Counted from the stretch's first letter, positions 25,711 through 34,594 are shown. The stretch: DNA of 64,000 nucleotides from Ga0077555 sp963761475 (GCA_963761475.1 CAVXGT010000006.1:310001-374000); one strand, 5' to 3'. The notes: generated by a model not told the origin, from the sequence alone. A program made the numbers and translations.

Positions 25711-26367
25711 ATGCCGACCCGCTACAGCCTGACGTCCAGCCCAGAGGTCGTACAGACGGCATTCGAGTTGCCGTCGATCGAACCGTTCCCACCCCGCCGT
25801 GCCATCGCGCCGACCGAGCCGGTGCTGATCGTGCGTCGTGGGCTGCGCACCGCGCGCGAAGCATGGCTGGTTCGCTGGGGCCTGATTGCCGGTTGGATGA
25901 AGGACCCGACGGCTATGTCGACGCTGTTCGTGGCCCGCGCCGAGACCGCGCACGAAAAGCCCTCGTTTCGAGGTGGACTGCGTCATCGCCGCTGCCTCGT
26001 GCCGGCCGATGGCTTCTACGCTTGGAGTGGCGAGAAGGGCGCTCGTATGGCGCATCATTTCACGCTCCGCTCGGGTGGCGTCATGGCCATGGCGGGGATC
26101 TGGGAGCACTGGATCGGCGCCGACGGCAGCGAGCTTGAAAGCATGGCCATCCTGACTGTGGCCGCCAACCCGGACGTAGCACCTGTCACCGAGCGCATGC
26201 CGGTCCTGCTCGAGCCATCGGATTGGCCTGCATGGCTGGATGCCAGCGCCGGCAAATCGACCAGCATCATGAAGCTTCTGGCGCCGCCTCCCGCCGGCGG
26301 GCTCGTCGCAGCCAAGGTCGAAGGGTCTCTCCCGCGCGCACGCCTCAAAGGCACGGGCGCTCCTTGA
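25711..26367 (+). CDS. SRAP-domain (YedK/HMCES-like) protein lacking the catalytic cysteine
   Basis: A 218-residue protein with SRAP landmarks: RRAIAPTEPVLIV, WLVRWGLIAGWM, VARAET, RRCLVPADGFYAW, AMAGIWEHW and ERMPVLLEPSDWPAWL. True SRAP proteins begin Met-Cys-Gly-Arg; after Met removal Cys2 forms a thiazolidine link with abasic sites in single-stranded DNA. Here the chain begins Met-Pro-Thr-Arg-Tyr, so Cys2 is missing. The His before RMP is also replaced (VTERMP). The Glu of WEHW and the AET motif are kept. GGAGG lies just before ATG 25711; the ATG at 25699 would not restore a Cys2 either. Confidence 0.82.
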   Translation: MPTRYSLTSSPEVVQTAFELPSIEPFPPRRAIAPTEPVLIVRRGLRTAREAWLVRWGLIAGWMKDPTAMSTLFVARAETAHEKPSFRGGLRHRRCLVPADGFYAWSGEKGARMAHHFTLRSGGVMAMAGIWEHWIGADGSELESMAILTVAANPDVAPVTERMPVLLEPSDWPAWLDASAGKSTSIMKLLAPPPAGGLVAAKVEGSLPRARLKGTGAP

Positions 26368-26533
26368 GCCGCGCCGGTCCAGCCGCCAGAGGGCAGGGCG
26401 CGCCACGCGTCATCTGGCTGATCGCCATTGGCACGCCGCGGCGGCTTCGGCTATGGAAAGCTCCAGGCCGCGAGGCAGGGGGCCGCCGATCGGGCGGCTC
26501 CGGGCCCGCCGAGCAAATGCCGGACGAGCAGCA

Positions 26534-27022
26534 ATGGCGAGATCTTCCACCCAGTCCAGCACCGTGGTCCTGGGGCGCATGTTCGCAGCCCCCGTGGCCA
26601 CCGTCTTCGCCGCACTGGTGGAGCCCGATCTGCGTGAGCGCGTCGGCCTTGCCGGCAGCGACCGCGTCATCCTGCACGAGGCAAGCGATTGCCGCGTCGG
26701 CGGGCGGGACCTCCTGCGTTTTGGCCCCCGCACCAATCCCCGCTTCGCCGTCGAGTGCCTCTATCACGACATTCTCGCCCCGGTGCGGATCGTTGCCAGC
26801 GAGATCTTTTCGGCAGCCGGCGAGCGCCACGCCATCGGCTTGACCATGTGGGAGCTGGAGCCGAGGGGCGAGCGGACCCAGCTCCGCCTCACCGCCCACC
26901 TCGTCCTGCTGCAGGGCCTGACCTCATCCGACATCGCCCGCATGCGCCACGAAACCCTGTTGGACGCGCTCGAGCGCTTTCTTGAGGGCGCGGCTGATCG
27001 CGGAGCCGGCGACCAGGCGTAG
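26534..27022 (+). CDS. SRPBCC (AHSA1-like) protein
   Basis: A 162-residue START-like protein. The opening VLGRMFAAPVATVFAALVEPDL and the closing HETLLDALERFLEGA are characteristic of AHSA1-type SRPBCC proteins, with the strand set ECLYHDILAPVRIV and MWELEPRGERTQLRL between. The family binds small hydrophobic ligands or acts as co-chaperone-like factors; the role is unknown. ATG 26534 fits the family start. It probably stands alone, with 195 bases before the next gene. Confidence 0.78.
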   Translation: MARSSTQSSTVVLGRMFAAPVATVFAALVEPDLRERVGLAGSDRVILHEASDCRVGGRDLLRFGPRTNPRFAVECLYHDILAPVRIVASEIFSAAGERHAIGLTMWELEPRGERTQLRLTAHLVLLQGLTSSDIARMRHETLLDALERFLEGAADRGAGDQA

Positions 27023-27217
27023 AATGGCGTCGGGCCATGCTTGACCGGCAGCGCGGCAACGGGCGATCCGGTCCCAGGTCCCGTCACGTTTCCCGGCGTG
27101 GGGATTGTATGTGTCGCGATCGTGCACTAATTCGTGCTGATCGTGGGTGGACGTACACCAAGACCGGCGTCGGCCAAAGTGACAGCGACCGCGGCCCTTC
27201 ATCATCGGGAGATCGAA

Positions 27218-28435
27218 TTGGACAGTGTTCTCATCATTGGCGCAGGCGCCGCCGGCTCCGTAACCGCCCAGAAGTGTGCCATGAACCGCGATGTGTTCAA
27301 GCGCATCCACCTGGCATCCCGCCGTCTGGTGAGCTGCGAGGCCGTGGCCAAGCGCTGCAAGACCCCGATCGAGATCAGCCAGGTCGACGCCGACAACGTC
27401 GCCGAGACGGTGGCGCTGATCCGCAAGGTCAAGCCCGACCTCGTCATCAACATGGCACTGCCCTACCAGGATCTGCCGATCATGGATGCCTGTCTCGAGA
27501 CCGGCGTCCACTACATGGATACTGCCAACTACGAGCCCCGCGACGTCGCCAAGTTCGAGTATTCCTGGCAGTGGAAGTACCAGGACCGCTACAAGGCGAA
27601 GGGCATCATGGCGATCCTCGGCTGCGGCTTCGATCCCGGCCAGTCGAACATCTATTGCGCCTACGCCCAGGAGTTCCTGTTCGACGAGATCGAGACCATC
27701 GACATCATCGACTGCAACGACGGTAGCCACGGCAAGGCCTTCGCCACCAACTTCAATCCGGAAATCAACCTGCGCGAGGTCACCCAGCCCGGCAAGTACT
27801 GGAAGGATGGCAAGTGGATCGACATCGATCCGCTCTCGATCGCCTGCATGATCGACTACCCCGAGGTCGGCCCGCGCAAGTCCTACCTGATCTATCACGA
27901 GGAGGAGGAGAGCCTCGTCGAGAACATCCGCGGCCTGAAGCAGATCCGCTTCTGGATGACCTTCTCCGACAACTACATCAAGCACCTTGAAGTGCTCCAG
28001 AACGTCGGCATGACCCGCATCGATCCGGTCATGTACAAGGGCAATCCCGTGATCCCCATGGAGTTTCTGAAGGAACTGCTGCCGGCGCCCTCGTCGCTGG
28101 GCGAGAACTATACGGGCCGCACCTCGATCGGCTGCATCTTCACCGGCAAGAAGGATGGCAAGGCCAAGCGCGCCATCATCTACAACGTCTGCGATCACGC
28201 CCACTGCTATGCCGAGACCGGCGCCCAGGCCGTGTCCTACACCACGGGCGTACCCCCGGTCGTCGGTGCGATGATGTTGTTCAAAGGTGCCTGGAAGAAG
28301 CCCGGCGGCGTCTATAACGTCGAGCAGTTGCCCTCCAAGCCCTTCATGGACGAGATCGGCAAGCAGGGCCTGCCGTGGCATATGAAGGAGATGTCGGCAG
28401 GCGATCAGGCGGAATTGTTTGCGGTGAAGACTTGA
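27218..28435 (+). CDS. carboxynorspermidine synthase (saccharopine dehydrogenase-like)
   Basis: A 405-residue enzyme with an N-terminal Rossmann motif (SVLIIGAGAAGSVTAQK), the central ILGCGFDPGQSNIYCAYAQ and the C-terminal PVVGAMMLFKGAW and LPWHM motifs of carboxynorspermidine/carboxyspermidine dehydrogenase. It condenses aspartate semialdehyde with a diamine using NADPH in the alternative spermidine/norspermidine pathway. Start TTG 27218 follows GGGAG by 7 bases and gives the family N terminus. The decarboxylase partner nspC is not in the window. A terminator follows. Confidence 0.9.
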   Translation: MDSVLIIGAGAAGSVTAQKCAMNRDVFKRIHLASRRLVSCEAVAKRCKTPIEISQVDADNVAETVALIRKVKPDLVINMALPYQDLPIMDACLETGVHYMDTANYEPRDVAKFEYSWQWKYQDRYKAKGIMAILGCGFDPGQSNIYCAYAQEFLFDEIETIDIIDCNDGSHGKAFATNFNPEINLREVTQPGKYWKDGKWIDIDPLSIACMIDYPEVGPRKSYLIYHEEEESLVENIRGLKQIRFWMTFSDNYIKHLEVLQNVGMTRIDPVMYKGNPVIPMEFLKELLPAPSSLGENYTGRTSIGCIFTGKKDGKAKRAIIYNVCDHAHCYAETGAQAVSYTTGVPPVVGAMMLFKGAWKKPGGVYNVEQLPSKPFMDEIGKQGLPWHMKEMSAGDQAELFAVKT

Positions 28436-28466
28436 GCCCTGCCGCGGCGAAAGCGACATTGAGTTG

Positions 28467-28503
28467 GGCTGGCACCGTCCTTGGTGCCGGCCATTCTCTT
28501 TGC
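28467..28503 (+). terminator. terminator after the carboxynorspermidine synthase gene
   Basis: A 10-bp stem with one G-U pair (28467-28476 with 28483-28492), a 6-nt loop GTCCTT and the T-rich tail ATTCTCTTTG, 31 bases past the stop codon. Confidence 0.75.
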
Positions 28504-28514
28504 ACAGCGGCCGC

Positions 28515-29408
28515 TTATTGATTCAAAAGAATGATCACGCCGATCACGATCAGCGCGATGCCGGCGCCCTCGCGCGAGACCAGCCCTTCCTTGAACAGGC
28601 TCCTTGAAATGAGGCCGGCAAAAAAGATCTCGACCAGCGCCAGCGTCCGCACCTTGGCTGCACTCGTCAGCGCAAAAGCCAGGAACCACATTTGCGAGGC
28701 AAACGCCCCCATGAAGCCGGCTATGATCGACTGCCGCCACGCGCCGAAGATAGCTCTGAGCGTCTTGCGATCGAACAGACCCAGGTAGACCGACAAGAAC
28801 GCCACCTGCATCATCAATCCGAGCACGACGGTCGACGTGGCGCCGACGACGAAGTTCTCGTGATTGAGCTCCAGGATGCCGCCGCGGTAGCCGACCGCCG
28901 AGGCGCCGAACATGGCGCCGGCAGCCAACCCCAGCAAGATCGGCCGCAACCCGAGGTTCTCCAGCCCGCCCTTCTTGGGCCACGACATTACGAGCACGCC
29001 CGCTGTTGCGATCAGGATGGCGGCCGCCAGCGGCAGTGTCAGATGGTCGCCGAGGAAGATCAGGCCGAACAAGGCGACGTGCACCGGCTCGATCTTGTTC
29101 AATGCGGTGATCAACACGAACGACTTGTCTCGCATTGCGGCGAGGAGCATGGCGGTCGCGGCAAACTGGGTGGAGGCGCCAGCCAGCGTCCACGCGATCA
29201 TGGAAGGCGTCGGACGCGGGATGGGGTAGCCCGTCACGATGAGCACGCCGGCGAGGAACAGAAGCGCAAATGGTAAGCCGAACAGGAAGCGGACGTGTGT
29301 GGCGCCGATGGTGCCTATGGTGGCCGTCAGCTCGCGCTGCATCACGTTGCGCAGAGTCTGTCCGCCGGCCGCCAACACGGTGAAGACGGCCCATAGCCAG
29401 CTTGTCAC
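28515..29408 (-). CDS. EamA/DMT-family transporter
   Basis: A 297-residue inner-membrane protein with about ten hydrophobic helices in two EamA-like halves (for example FALLFLAGVLIVTGY and IALIVIGVIILLN). The segments ALNKIEPVHVALFGLIFLGD and LALVEIFFAGLISRSLFKE mark the repeated EamA helix pair. Members export or take up metabolites. The substrate is unknown. It begins at a GTG with GGGAG 7 bases upstream. Confidence 0.87.
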   Translation of the reverse strand: MTSWLWAVFTVLAAGGQTLRNVMQRELTATIGTIGATHVRFLFGLPFALLFLAGVLIVTGYPIPRPTPSMIAWTLAGASTQFAATAMLLAAMRDKSFVLITALNKIEPVHVALFGLIFLGDHLTLPLAAAILIATAGVLVMSWPKKGGLENLGLRPILLGLAAGAMFGASAVGYRGGILELNHENFVVGATSTVVLGLMMQVAFLSVYLGLFDRKTLRAIFGAWRQSIIAGFMGAFASQMWFLAFALTSAAKVRTLALVEIFFAGLISRSLFKEGLVSREGAGIALIVIGVIILLNQ

Positions 29409-29572
29409 ATTCCGCTCCCAAGTTTGGTGTCACCCGAAGTGCTGGGGCCGAGCATAGGCCGCCACTGGGCGGGCAAGACAAGCGTTTTGATTGTCACGGG
29501 CGCCAACACGTGTCCCGGCGTGGCGTGCCGGTTGCCGGATTGAGCTTTGGATGGGCAGAGAAGAGGTGTCGA

Positions 29573-29866
29573 TTAGCGCGGAGGTGAGCGGTCGATGTCC
29601 TGCATGCCGGGGGTGCTGGCCTTGCGACGTGTCGGTGGCATCAGCGCTGCGGTGAAGATCCCCGTCAGCATCATCGAGATGAGAACCGACCACAGCAGCG
29701 CGAGCCAAATTCGCGGCGGCCAGTGGATCCAGAGCAGCAACGGGGCAACGGCAGTCCAGACGCCGAAAATCGTCGACAGCGATTGCACCATGCGACGGGG
29801 CAAGAATTTGTCGACCAGCACGACGAGGTCCAGGCTCTGGCGTGCGACGGGCGTGATCGGTCCCAT
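29573..29866 (-). CDS. small membrane protein of unknown function
   Basis: A 97-residue protein with two hydrophobic helices (FGVWTAVAPLLLWIHW and LWSVLISMMLTGIFTAALM), a basic amphipathic N terminus and a polar C-terminal tail. GGGAG lies 5 bases before ATG 29866, which supports it as a real gene. No family is recognised. Confidence 0.6.
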   Translation of the reverse strand: MGPITPVARQSLDLVVLVDKFLPRRMVQSLSTIFGVWTAVAPLLLWIHWPPRIWLALLWSVLISMMLTGIFTAALMPPTRRKASTPGMQDIDRSPPR

Positions 29867-30251
29867 GAGCGCTCCCTTTCCACAGAGCTACCACCTCACC
29901 ATGCCGGTGTGTCCGGCACCACAAGATCGCTTTGCCCAGACAGGTGCAATAGCAACTCTGCCCTGAGCCGGCCTCGATCGCTCACCACCTGGCATTGCAA
30001 TGCGGGGTGGTCTTGATCTCCACCCCTGCCATTGTCCGAATGCGGCCCGACTTTGGCTGCTTCGGCCTCGCCAGCGAGACGCGAACGGGATCTACTATGA
30101 GGTGTGCCAGAACAGCCCACCCTTGGCAACTTTACCGATCGCTCGTGGGTTCGGTAAACTTGGTGATGTTGCCGTGAGGCTTGGCGCCGGCAACCGGGCT
30201 TGGCCCGACGCATGTGGATCAGGAAGACGCCGACCGAGGAGTGAACGCGCC
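29867..30251. other. intergenic stretch upstream of the methyltransferase gene, with a hairpin
   Basis: About 385 bases between divergent genes. No gene is supported. Bases 30125-30173 can form a hairpin: an inner perfect 8-bp stem (TTTACCGA at 30131-30138, TCGGTAAA at 30151-30158) and an outer 6-bp stem (GGCAAC at 30125-30130, GTTGCC at 30168-30173), 79 bases before the methyltransferase start. Whether it is a leader structure, a terminator or an operator is not clear. Confidence 0.35.
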
Positions 30252-31292
30252 GTGGCCAGCATCGTTGATATGGGACTGCAAGCCGGCGCTCAGGCTCTGC
30301 GCTTTGGCTGGTATTTCGGCCTCAACCGCGTTGTGGGCTGGCAATCCGAGCGCTTGGGCGGCCGTCCCCGCTATCAGGCTGTGCGTCCCGTTCCGAGCGA
30401 GACGGAGATCCTGGCCGACCTGGCGCAGCTCTTCGTGCGCGATGCCCGTGCCGTGCGTGATGGCATCTTCCCGCCACTTGGCGACGGCATGCCTCCCTTG
30501 CGCCATCTGGCCCGGGCGCGCGCCATGCTGGCCGATCTGCCGGAGGCCCTCGAACGCCGCCAGCGCCGCGATGCCGGCAGCGTGCGCGCCGTTGCCGCCA
30601 CCGCCGATGTTCCCGACTACTACGCGCAGGATTTCCATTTCCAGACTGGAGGTTACCTCACCGAAGACTCGGCGAGCCTTTATGACATCCAGGTCGAGAC
30701 CCTGTTTCTGGGAGGCGCAAGTCCCATGCGTCGCGAGGCTTTGCGGCCCATCGCCGAGCATCTGAATGGGAGAGACCAGCGCCGGCTCGCGCTTGCCGAC
30801 GTCGCCTGTGGCACCGGCAGGTTCTTGCGCGACGTGCGTTTGGCCTGGCCGGCCATGAAGCTCACAGGACTGGACCTGTCGCCGAGCTACCTCGAAGAGG
30901 CCCGCCGTCATATGCGACCGCTGCGCCCAGCAGCCCTGGTACATGCCAACGTCGAGGCCATGCCGCTCGCCGATGCGAGCCAGGACGTCGTGACCTCGAC
31001 CTTCCTCTTCCACGAGTTGCCGCGCGAGGCCCGCGCCCGCGTTGCAGCCGACATCGGCCGCATCGTCAGGCCCGGCGGGCTGGTCGTGCTGCTCGATAGC
31101 CTGCAGATGGGCGATCGGCCGGGCTGGGACGGCCTCCTCGAAGGCTTCCCGGTGCGTTTCCACGAGCCCTATTTCCGCGATTATGCAATCGACGATCTCG
31201 AGGGCCACCTCCGCCGGGCCGGGCTCACCGTGCAATCGGTCTGGACATCGTTCCTGGCCAAGGTGATCGTTGCGACCAAACGGGATGCGTGA
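30252..31292 (+). CDS. class I SAM-dependent methyltransferase
   Basis: About 346 residues. An N-terminal helical part of about 185 residues (with YYAQDFHFQTGGYLTEDSA) precedes a Rossmann methyltransferase domain: motif I LADVACGTGRFLRD, then LTGLDLSPSYLEEARRH, VHANVEAMPLADASQD and the Pro-Gly turn IVRPGGLVVLLDS. The substrate is unknown; the helical N-terminal domain is unlike small-molecule Mettases of the UbiE type. GTG 30252 has GAGGAG about 11 bases upstream; ATG 30270 is an alternative. A hydrolase gene follows 33 bases later. Confidence 0.82.
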   Translation: MASIVDMGLQAGAQALRFGWYFGLNRVVGWQSERLGGRPRYQAVRPVPSETEILADLAQLFVRDARAVRDGIFPPLGDGMPPLRHLARARAMLADLPEALERRQRRDAGSVRAVAATADVPDYYAQDFHFQTGGYLTEDSASLYDIQVETLFLGGASPMRREALRPIAEHLNGRDQRRLALADVACGTGRFLRDVRLAWPAMKLTGLDLSPSYLEEARRHMRPLRPAALVHANVEAMPLADASQDVVTSTFLFHELPREARARVAADIGRIVRPGGLVVLLDSLQMGDRPGWDGLLEGFPVRFHEPYFRDYAIDDLEGHLRRAGLTVQSVWTSFLAKVIVATKRDA

Positions 31293-31325
31293 ACAACGCC
31301 GCAGTCGCGGCAGAAGAGGAAATCC

Positions 31326-32228
31326 ATGACGACCACTCGGAGTTTCGTGACCACCAGCGACGGTGTGAAGCTCTACACGGAGAGCACGGGCGAGGGCGAC
31401 CCGATCGTCTTCGTGCACGAATTTGCCGGCCACCATCTCTCCTGGGAGACGCAGGTGCGTTGGTTCTCGCGCCGCTACCGCTGCATCACCTATCAGGCGC
31501 GCGGTTGGCCGCCCTCCGACGTGCCGCCCTCCGCCGAGAGCTACTCACAGGCACGGGCCGCTGACGACATTGCCGATGTCATCAAGGGACTGGGCCTAGA
31601 GAAGGCGCACATCGTCGGCCTTTCCATGGGCGCAACGGCAGCCGTCGAGTTTGCCATTCGTCATCCCGGCAAGGCCCTGTCGGTCGCAGCGGCAGGCGCC
31701 GGCACCGGCTCCGTCCGCGACGCCGCGACCCTCGCCCGCTTCCGTCGGGAAGCAGAGGAAATGGCCGAGCGGATCGAGCGTGACGGCATCGCAGCCCTGG
31801 GCGAGATCTATCTTGCAGGACCCGCGCGGCTGCAGTTGCTGGCGAAGGACCCACGCGGCTATGCCGAATTCAAGCGCCAGTTCATCGAGGGTGCGTCCAA
31901 GGGCCGTGCCCTCACGATGCGCGGCGTACAGGCGCGCCGAGCGCCCTTCTTTGAACGCGAAGCCGAGCTCAAGGCGATCAGCGACCCCGTGCTCATCATT
32001 TGCGGCGATGAAGACGACGGCACGCTCGACGTCTCCGTTTTCATGAAGCGCCTGATCCCTCGCGCAGGCCTGATGGTGTTCCCGAAGACCGGCCATGGCA
32101 TCAACCTCGAGGAGCCGGCGGGCTTCAATCAGGTCGTCCAGGACTTCATTCACGCGGTCGAGAGGGGCCGCTGGCCCAGGAGCGTGTCGACGGCGGGCAA
32201 GGATTTTGCGCTGCTGCCGAAAACCTGA
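31326..32228 (+). CDS. alpha/beta hydrolase
   Basis: A 300-residue hydrolase of the alpha/beta fold. The triad is intact: Ser in VGLSMGATAA, Asp in ICGDEDDGT and His in KTGHGINLEEP. The oxyanion region is VFVHEFAGHHLSW. Members are esterases, haloperoxidase-like or C-C bond hydrolases; specificity is unknown. AGAGGA precedes ATG 31326. It is probably co-transcribed with the methyltransferase. Confidence 0.9.
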   Translation: MTTTRSFVTTSDGVKLYTESTGEGDPIVFVHEFAGHHLSWETQVRWFSRRYRCITYQARGWPPSDVPPSAESYSQARAADDIADVIKGLGLEKAHIVGLSMGATAAVEFAIRHPGKALSVAAAGAGTGSVRDAATLARFRREAEEMAERIERDGIAALGEIYLAGPARLQLLAKDPRGYAEFKRQFIEGASKGRALTMRGVQARRAPFFEREAELKAISDPVLIICGDEDDGTLDVSVFMKRLIPRAGLMVFPKTGHGINLEEPAGFNQVVQDFIHAVERGRWPRSVSTAGKDFALLPKT

Positions 32229-32336
32229 TCCGTACCGCTGGCGAGGAACTTGGTGCAGTCGCCAGTGGGCAACATCTCCCGGGCCGGGGCTGTCGGTTCC
32301 AATCCCGCCTGAGTTGCTGAAAGGCCGGCCCCCGCG

Positions 32337-33632
32337 ATGGATACTGTCGAGCTGTTTCAGCGCTTGTCGCTTGCCCTGGCGATCGGCCTCCTGATCGGCA
32401 TCGAGCGAGCCTGGCAGGCCCGCGAGGATGCCGAGGGCGAACGAGCTGTTGGCCTGCGCACTCTGGCGCTCTCGGGGCTGCTCGGAGGCATCTGGGCGGC
32501 GACCGCCCAGGCGTTCGGTGAGGGCGGCGGTGCCGTCATGGCATCGGGTTTCGTTGTGTTCGCCGCCACGATCGTACTCTTCCGCTATCGCGAAACAGTT
32601 CGTGACGGCACGCTTGGCGCCACAACGGCCATTGCTTCCCTGTTGACCTTCGCTCTCGGCGCCTACGCCCTCGTCGGCAACAAAGGGGCTGCTGCTGCGT
32701 CCGGCGTGGCGGTGGCAGGTCTGCTTGCCTTCAAGAGCGTGCTGCATGGCTGGGTCAAGCGGTTGAGCTGGATCGAACTGCGCTCGGCGCTCGTGCTGCT
32801 CGCGATGACCTTTCTCGCGCTTCCGGTCCTGCCGCATGATCCGATCGATCCCTGGGGTGCGATCAAGCCGTTCGAAATCTGGCTGCTGACCGTCATGATC
32901 GCGCTGATTTCGTTCGCGGGCTACGTCGCGATCAAGCTGGCAGGCGGCCGCTATGGCGTGGCGTTGACCGCATTTGGCGGCGGCTTGACGTCCTCGACGG
33001 CGGTGACGCTGACCTTCGCGCGCCTCGCCCGTGACAACGCGGGCCAGGCCCGGTTGCTGGCCGGCGGCGCGCTGCTGTCGGGCGCTGTGATGCTCGTTCG
33101 CGTTCTGGTCATGGCCGGCGCCGTCGAGCCCGCACTGATCGCACGCCTGGCTTTGCCGCTCGCCTTCGCGATCGTGGTGATTGGCCTGGGAGCGGCGCTT
33201 TTGATGTTGCGCGGGCCGACGGGCACGGCTGGCGCGCCGGACATGGAAATCGCCAATCCTCTGGACCTGCCGAGTGTGCTGAAGTTCGGCGCCCTGCTTG
33301 TCGTGATCGGCCTCGCGACGAAGGTTGCCGTCCACACCGCCGGCAATGCCGGAGCCTATGTGCTGGCCGCACTCTCCGGTATCGGCGACGTCGACGCCAT
33401 CACGTTGTCGATGGCCCGCCTGAGCGGCATGAGCGTGGAGGAAAGCGTCGCCGCCGGCGCCATTCTCATCGTTGTGACAACGAACACCCTGGCCAAGGCC
33501 GCTATGGCCTGGACCACCGGCGGCAGGCGCATGGGTAGCCTGATGTTGCTGGTGGGTGGGGCGGCGGCGGCAGCCGGCCTTGTCGGCTACGCGCTGGGCC
33601 CCATCGCATGGCCCGGCGCGCCGCCCGCCTAG
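32337..33632 (+). CDS. MgtC/DUF4010-family membrane protein
   Basis: A 431-residue integral membrane protein with about a dozen helices. The N-terminal MgtC-like part reads ALAIGLLIGIERAWQ and VGLRTLALSGLLGG; the C-terminal DUF4010 part contains GGGLTSSTAVTLTFARLAR and SGIGDVDAITLSMARLS, whose polar residues may line a transport path. The function is not established; magnesium or pH homeostasis is suggested for MgtC relatives only. The TAG stop codon starts a palindromic repeat. Confidence 0.88.
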   Translation: MDTVELFQRLSLALAIGLLIGIERAWQAREDAEGERAVGLRTLALSGLLGGIWAATAQAFGEGGGAVMASGFVVFAATIVLFRYRETVRDGTLGATTAIASLLTFALGAYALVGNKGAAAASGVAVAGLLAFKSVLHGWVKRLSWIELRSALVLLAMTFLALPVLPHDPIDPWGAIKPFEIWLLTVMIALISFAGYVAIKLAGGRYGVALTAFGGGLTSSTAVTLTFARLARDNAGQARLLAGGALLSGAVMLVRVLVMAGAVEPALIARLALPLAFAIVVIGLGAALLMLRGPTGTAGAPDMEIANPLDLPSVLKFGALLVVIGLATKVAVHTAGNAGAYVLAALSGIGDVDAITLSMARLSGMSVEESVAAGAILIVVTTNTLAKAAMAWTTGGRRMGSLMLLVGGAAAAAGLVGYALGPIAWPGAPPA

Positions 33633-33756
33633 AGCCTGATCGGCTGAGGTGGAAGCATCCTCGCTTCCACCGAAGACGTGAAGCAGTCTCCAAATCAGGA
33701 GCCTGGAGCGCGTGCAACCTTACTCGCCGTCTCCATCTCGAACGGACGCGCTCTAG
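33630..33756. repeat. composite palindromic element between convergent genes
   Basis: It begins TAGAGCCTGATCGGC at the stop codon of the membrane protein, then has a 9-bp hairpin (GGTGGAAGC at 33648-33656, GCTTCCACC at 33663-33671) and a second inverted repeat (GAGCGCGT at 33706-33713, ACGCGCTC at 33746-33753), ending CTCTAGGC. The mirrored TAGAGC/GCTCTA ends are the design of dispersed palindromic elements of Hyphomicrobiales. It fills the gap between convergent genes and may act as a terminator. Confidence 0.65.
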
Positions 33757-33758
33757 GC

Positions 33759-34097
33759 CTACACGTCGATGCGCACGGCAATAGCCGCGCTGGCGATCAC
33801 TGCCGGGTCATTGTTCTCGGGATCGGCGATGTCGAGCCCGCCCTTCACTGCCTTCACGGTGACGTTGCCCACCGGCAGCGAGGCCTTGACCTTCTCGAGG
33901 TCGACCTTGGATGGCTGCTGCACGCCAATTGTCACCTCGACGTCGATGTTCTTCTTGTCCACCTTGAGCGATCGGATGAAGGCGAGCGACGAGTGGTGCA
34001 GGGCGTCCTGTACGGCGCGCAATGCAGCCTTCGTATAGTCGGAGCCATGCAGGTCGTTGCCTGAGCCAAGCTCCAGAATAACGCGTTTCTTGGGCAT
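33759..34097 (-). CDS. Lin0512-family protein
   Basis: A 112-residue protein of the small Lin0512 (TIGR02058) family: VILELGSGNDLHGSDYTKAA at the N terminus, then DALHHSSLAF, a VTIGVQQPSKVD strand and a closing IASAAIAVRIDV. The function is unknown. It lies 9 bases downstream of a second family member of identical length (34107-34445) with which it aligns throughout, so the two may form a hetero-oligomer. Confidence 0.85.
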   Translation of the reverse strand: MPKKRVILELGSGNDLHGSDYTKAALRAVQDALHHSSLAFIRSLKVDKKNIDVEVTIGVQQPSKVDLEKVKASLPVGNVTVKAVKGGLDIADPENNDPAVIASAAIAVRIDV

Positions 34098-34106
34098 GTG
34101 GGCTCC

Positions 34107-34445
34107 TCAGATATCCAGGCTGACGATAGCGCAGGCGTTGGCGATCAGTGTGCCGTCGCTACCCTCGTCGTTGCGGATCTCGAGGCCACCCTCGACCACA
34201 GTCACTGTGCCCTTGCCGTAGGGCAGCACGGCCAGCACCGCCGCTTTGTCGACCTTTTCGGGATACGGCACGCCGATGTGGACGTCGACCTGCATAGCCT
34301 CCAGCGGTTGGCCGAGCGCCGTCGCGATGGAAAGCGAGTTGTGCCACAGCGCATCGCGCAACGCGCGGGCGGCGGCTTTCGTCGGATCTGTGCCTCGGAT
34401 ATCGGTGCCCATGCCGATTTCCAGCACCATGCGTTTCTTTGCCAT
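34107..34445 (-). CDS. Lin0512-family protein, tandem copy
   Basis: A 112-residue Lin0512 family protein: MVLEIGMGTDIRGTDPTKAA, DALWHNSLSI, VHIGVPYPEKVD and LIANACAIVSLDI. It is upstream in a two-gene operon with the copy at 33759-34097 and is divergent from a LysE gene. Both copies keep the (G/H)xD Tx KAA and HxSL segments, the likely functional surface. No reaction is known for the family. Confidence 0.85.
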   Translation of the reverse strand: MAKKRMVLEIGMGTDIRGTDPTKAAARALRDALWHNSLSIATALGQPLEAMQVDVHIGVPYPEKVDKAAVLAVLPYGKGTVTVVEGGLEIRNDEGSDGTLIANACAIVSLDI

Positions 34446-34594
34446 TGGTTATCCCGGATGTGTCGAATTGAGCGGATGGCTGCCATCATGCGACGGGTGG
34501 GACGGGGCGTCATTGAAAATTATCCCCGTCCCTCGTGCGGCTGGTATTGTCGCACCCGTGACTCGTCCGTACCCCACCTGCAGAGCCCTTCTGG

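Noticed and set aside
26924..28459. A long open frame on the minus strand opposite carboxynorspermidine synthase
   Set aside because: It mirrors the codon bias of the real gene on the plus strand, has no family resemblance and no ribosome binding site. The same applies to long antisense frames over 31596-33335, 5227-6465, 357-1163, 44497-45477 and 46501-47601.
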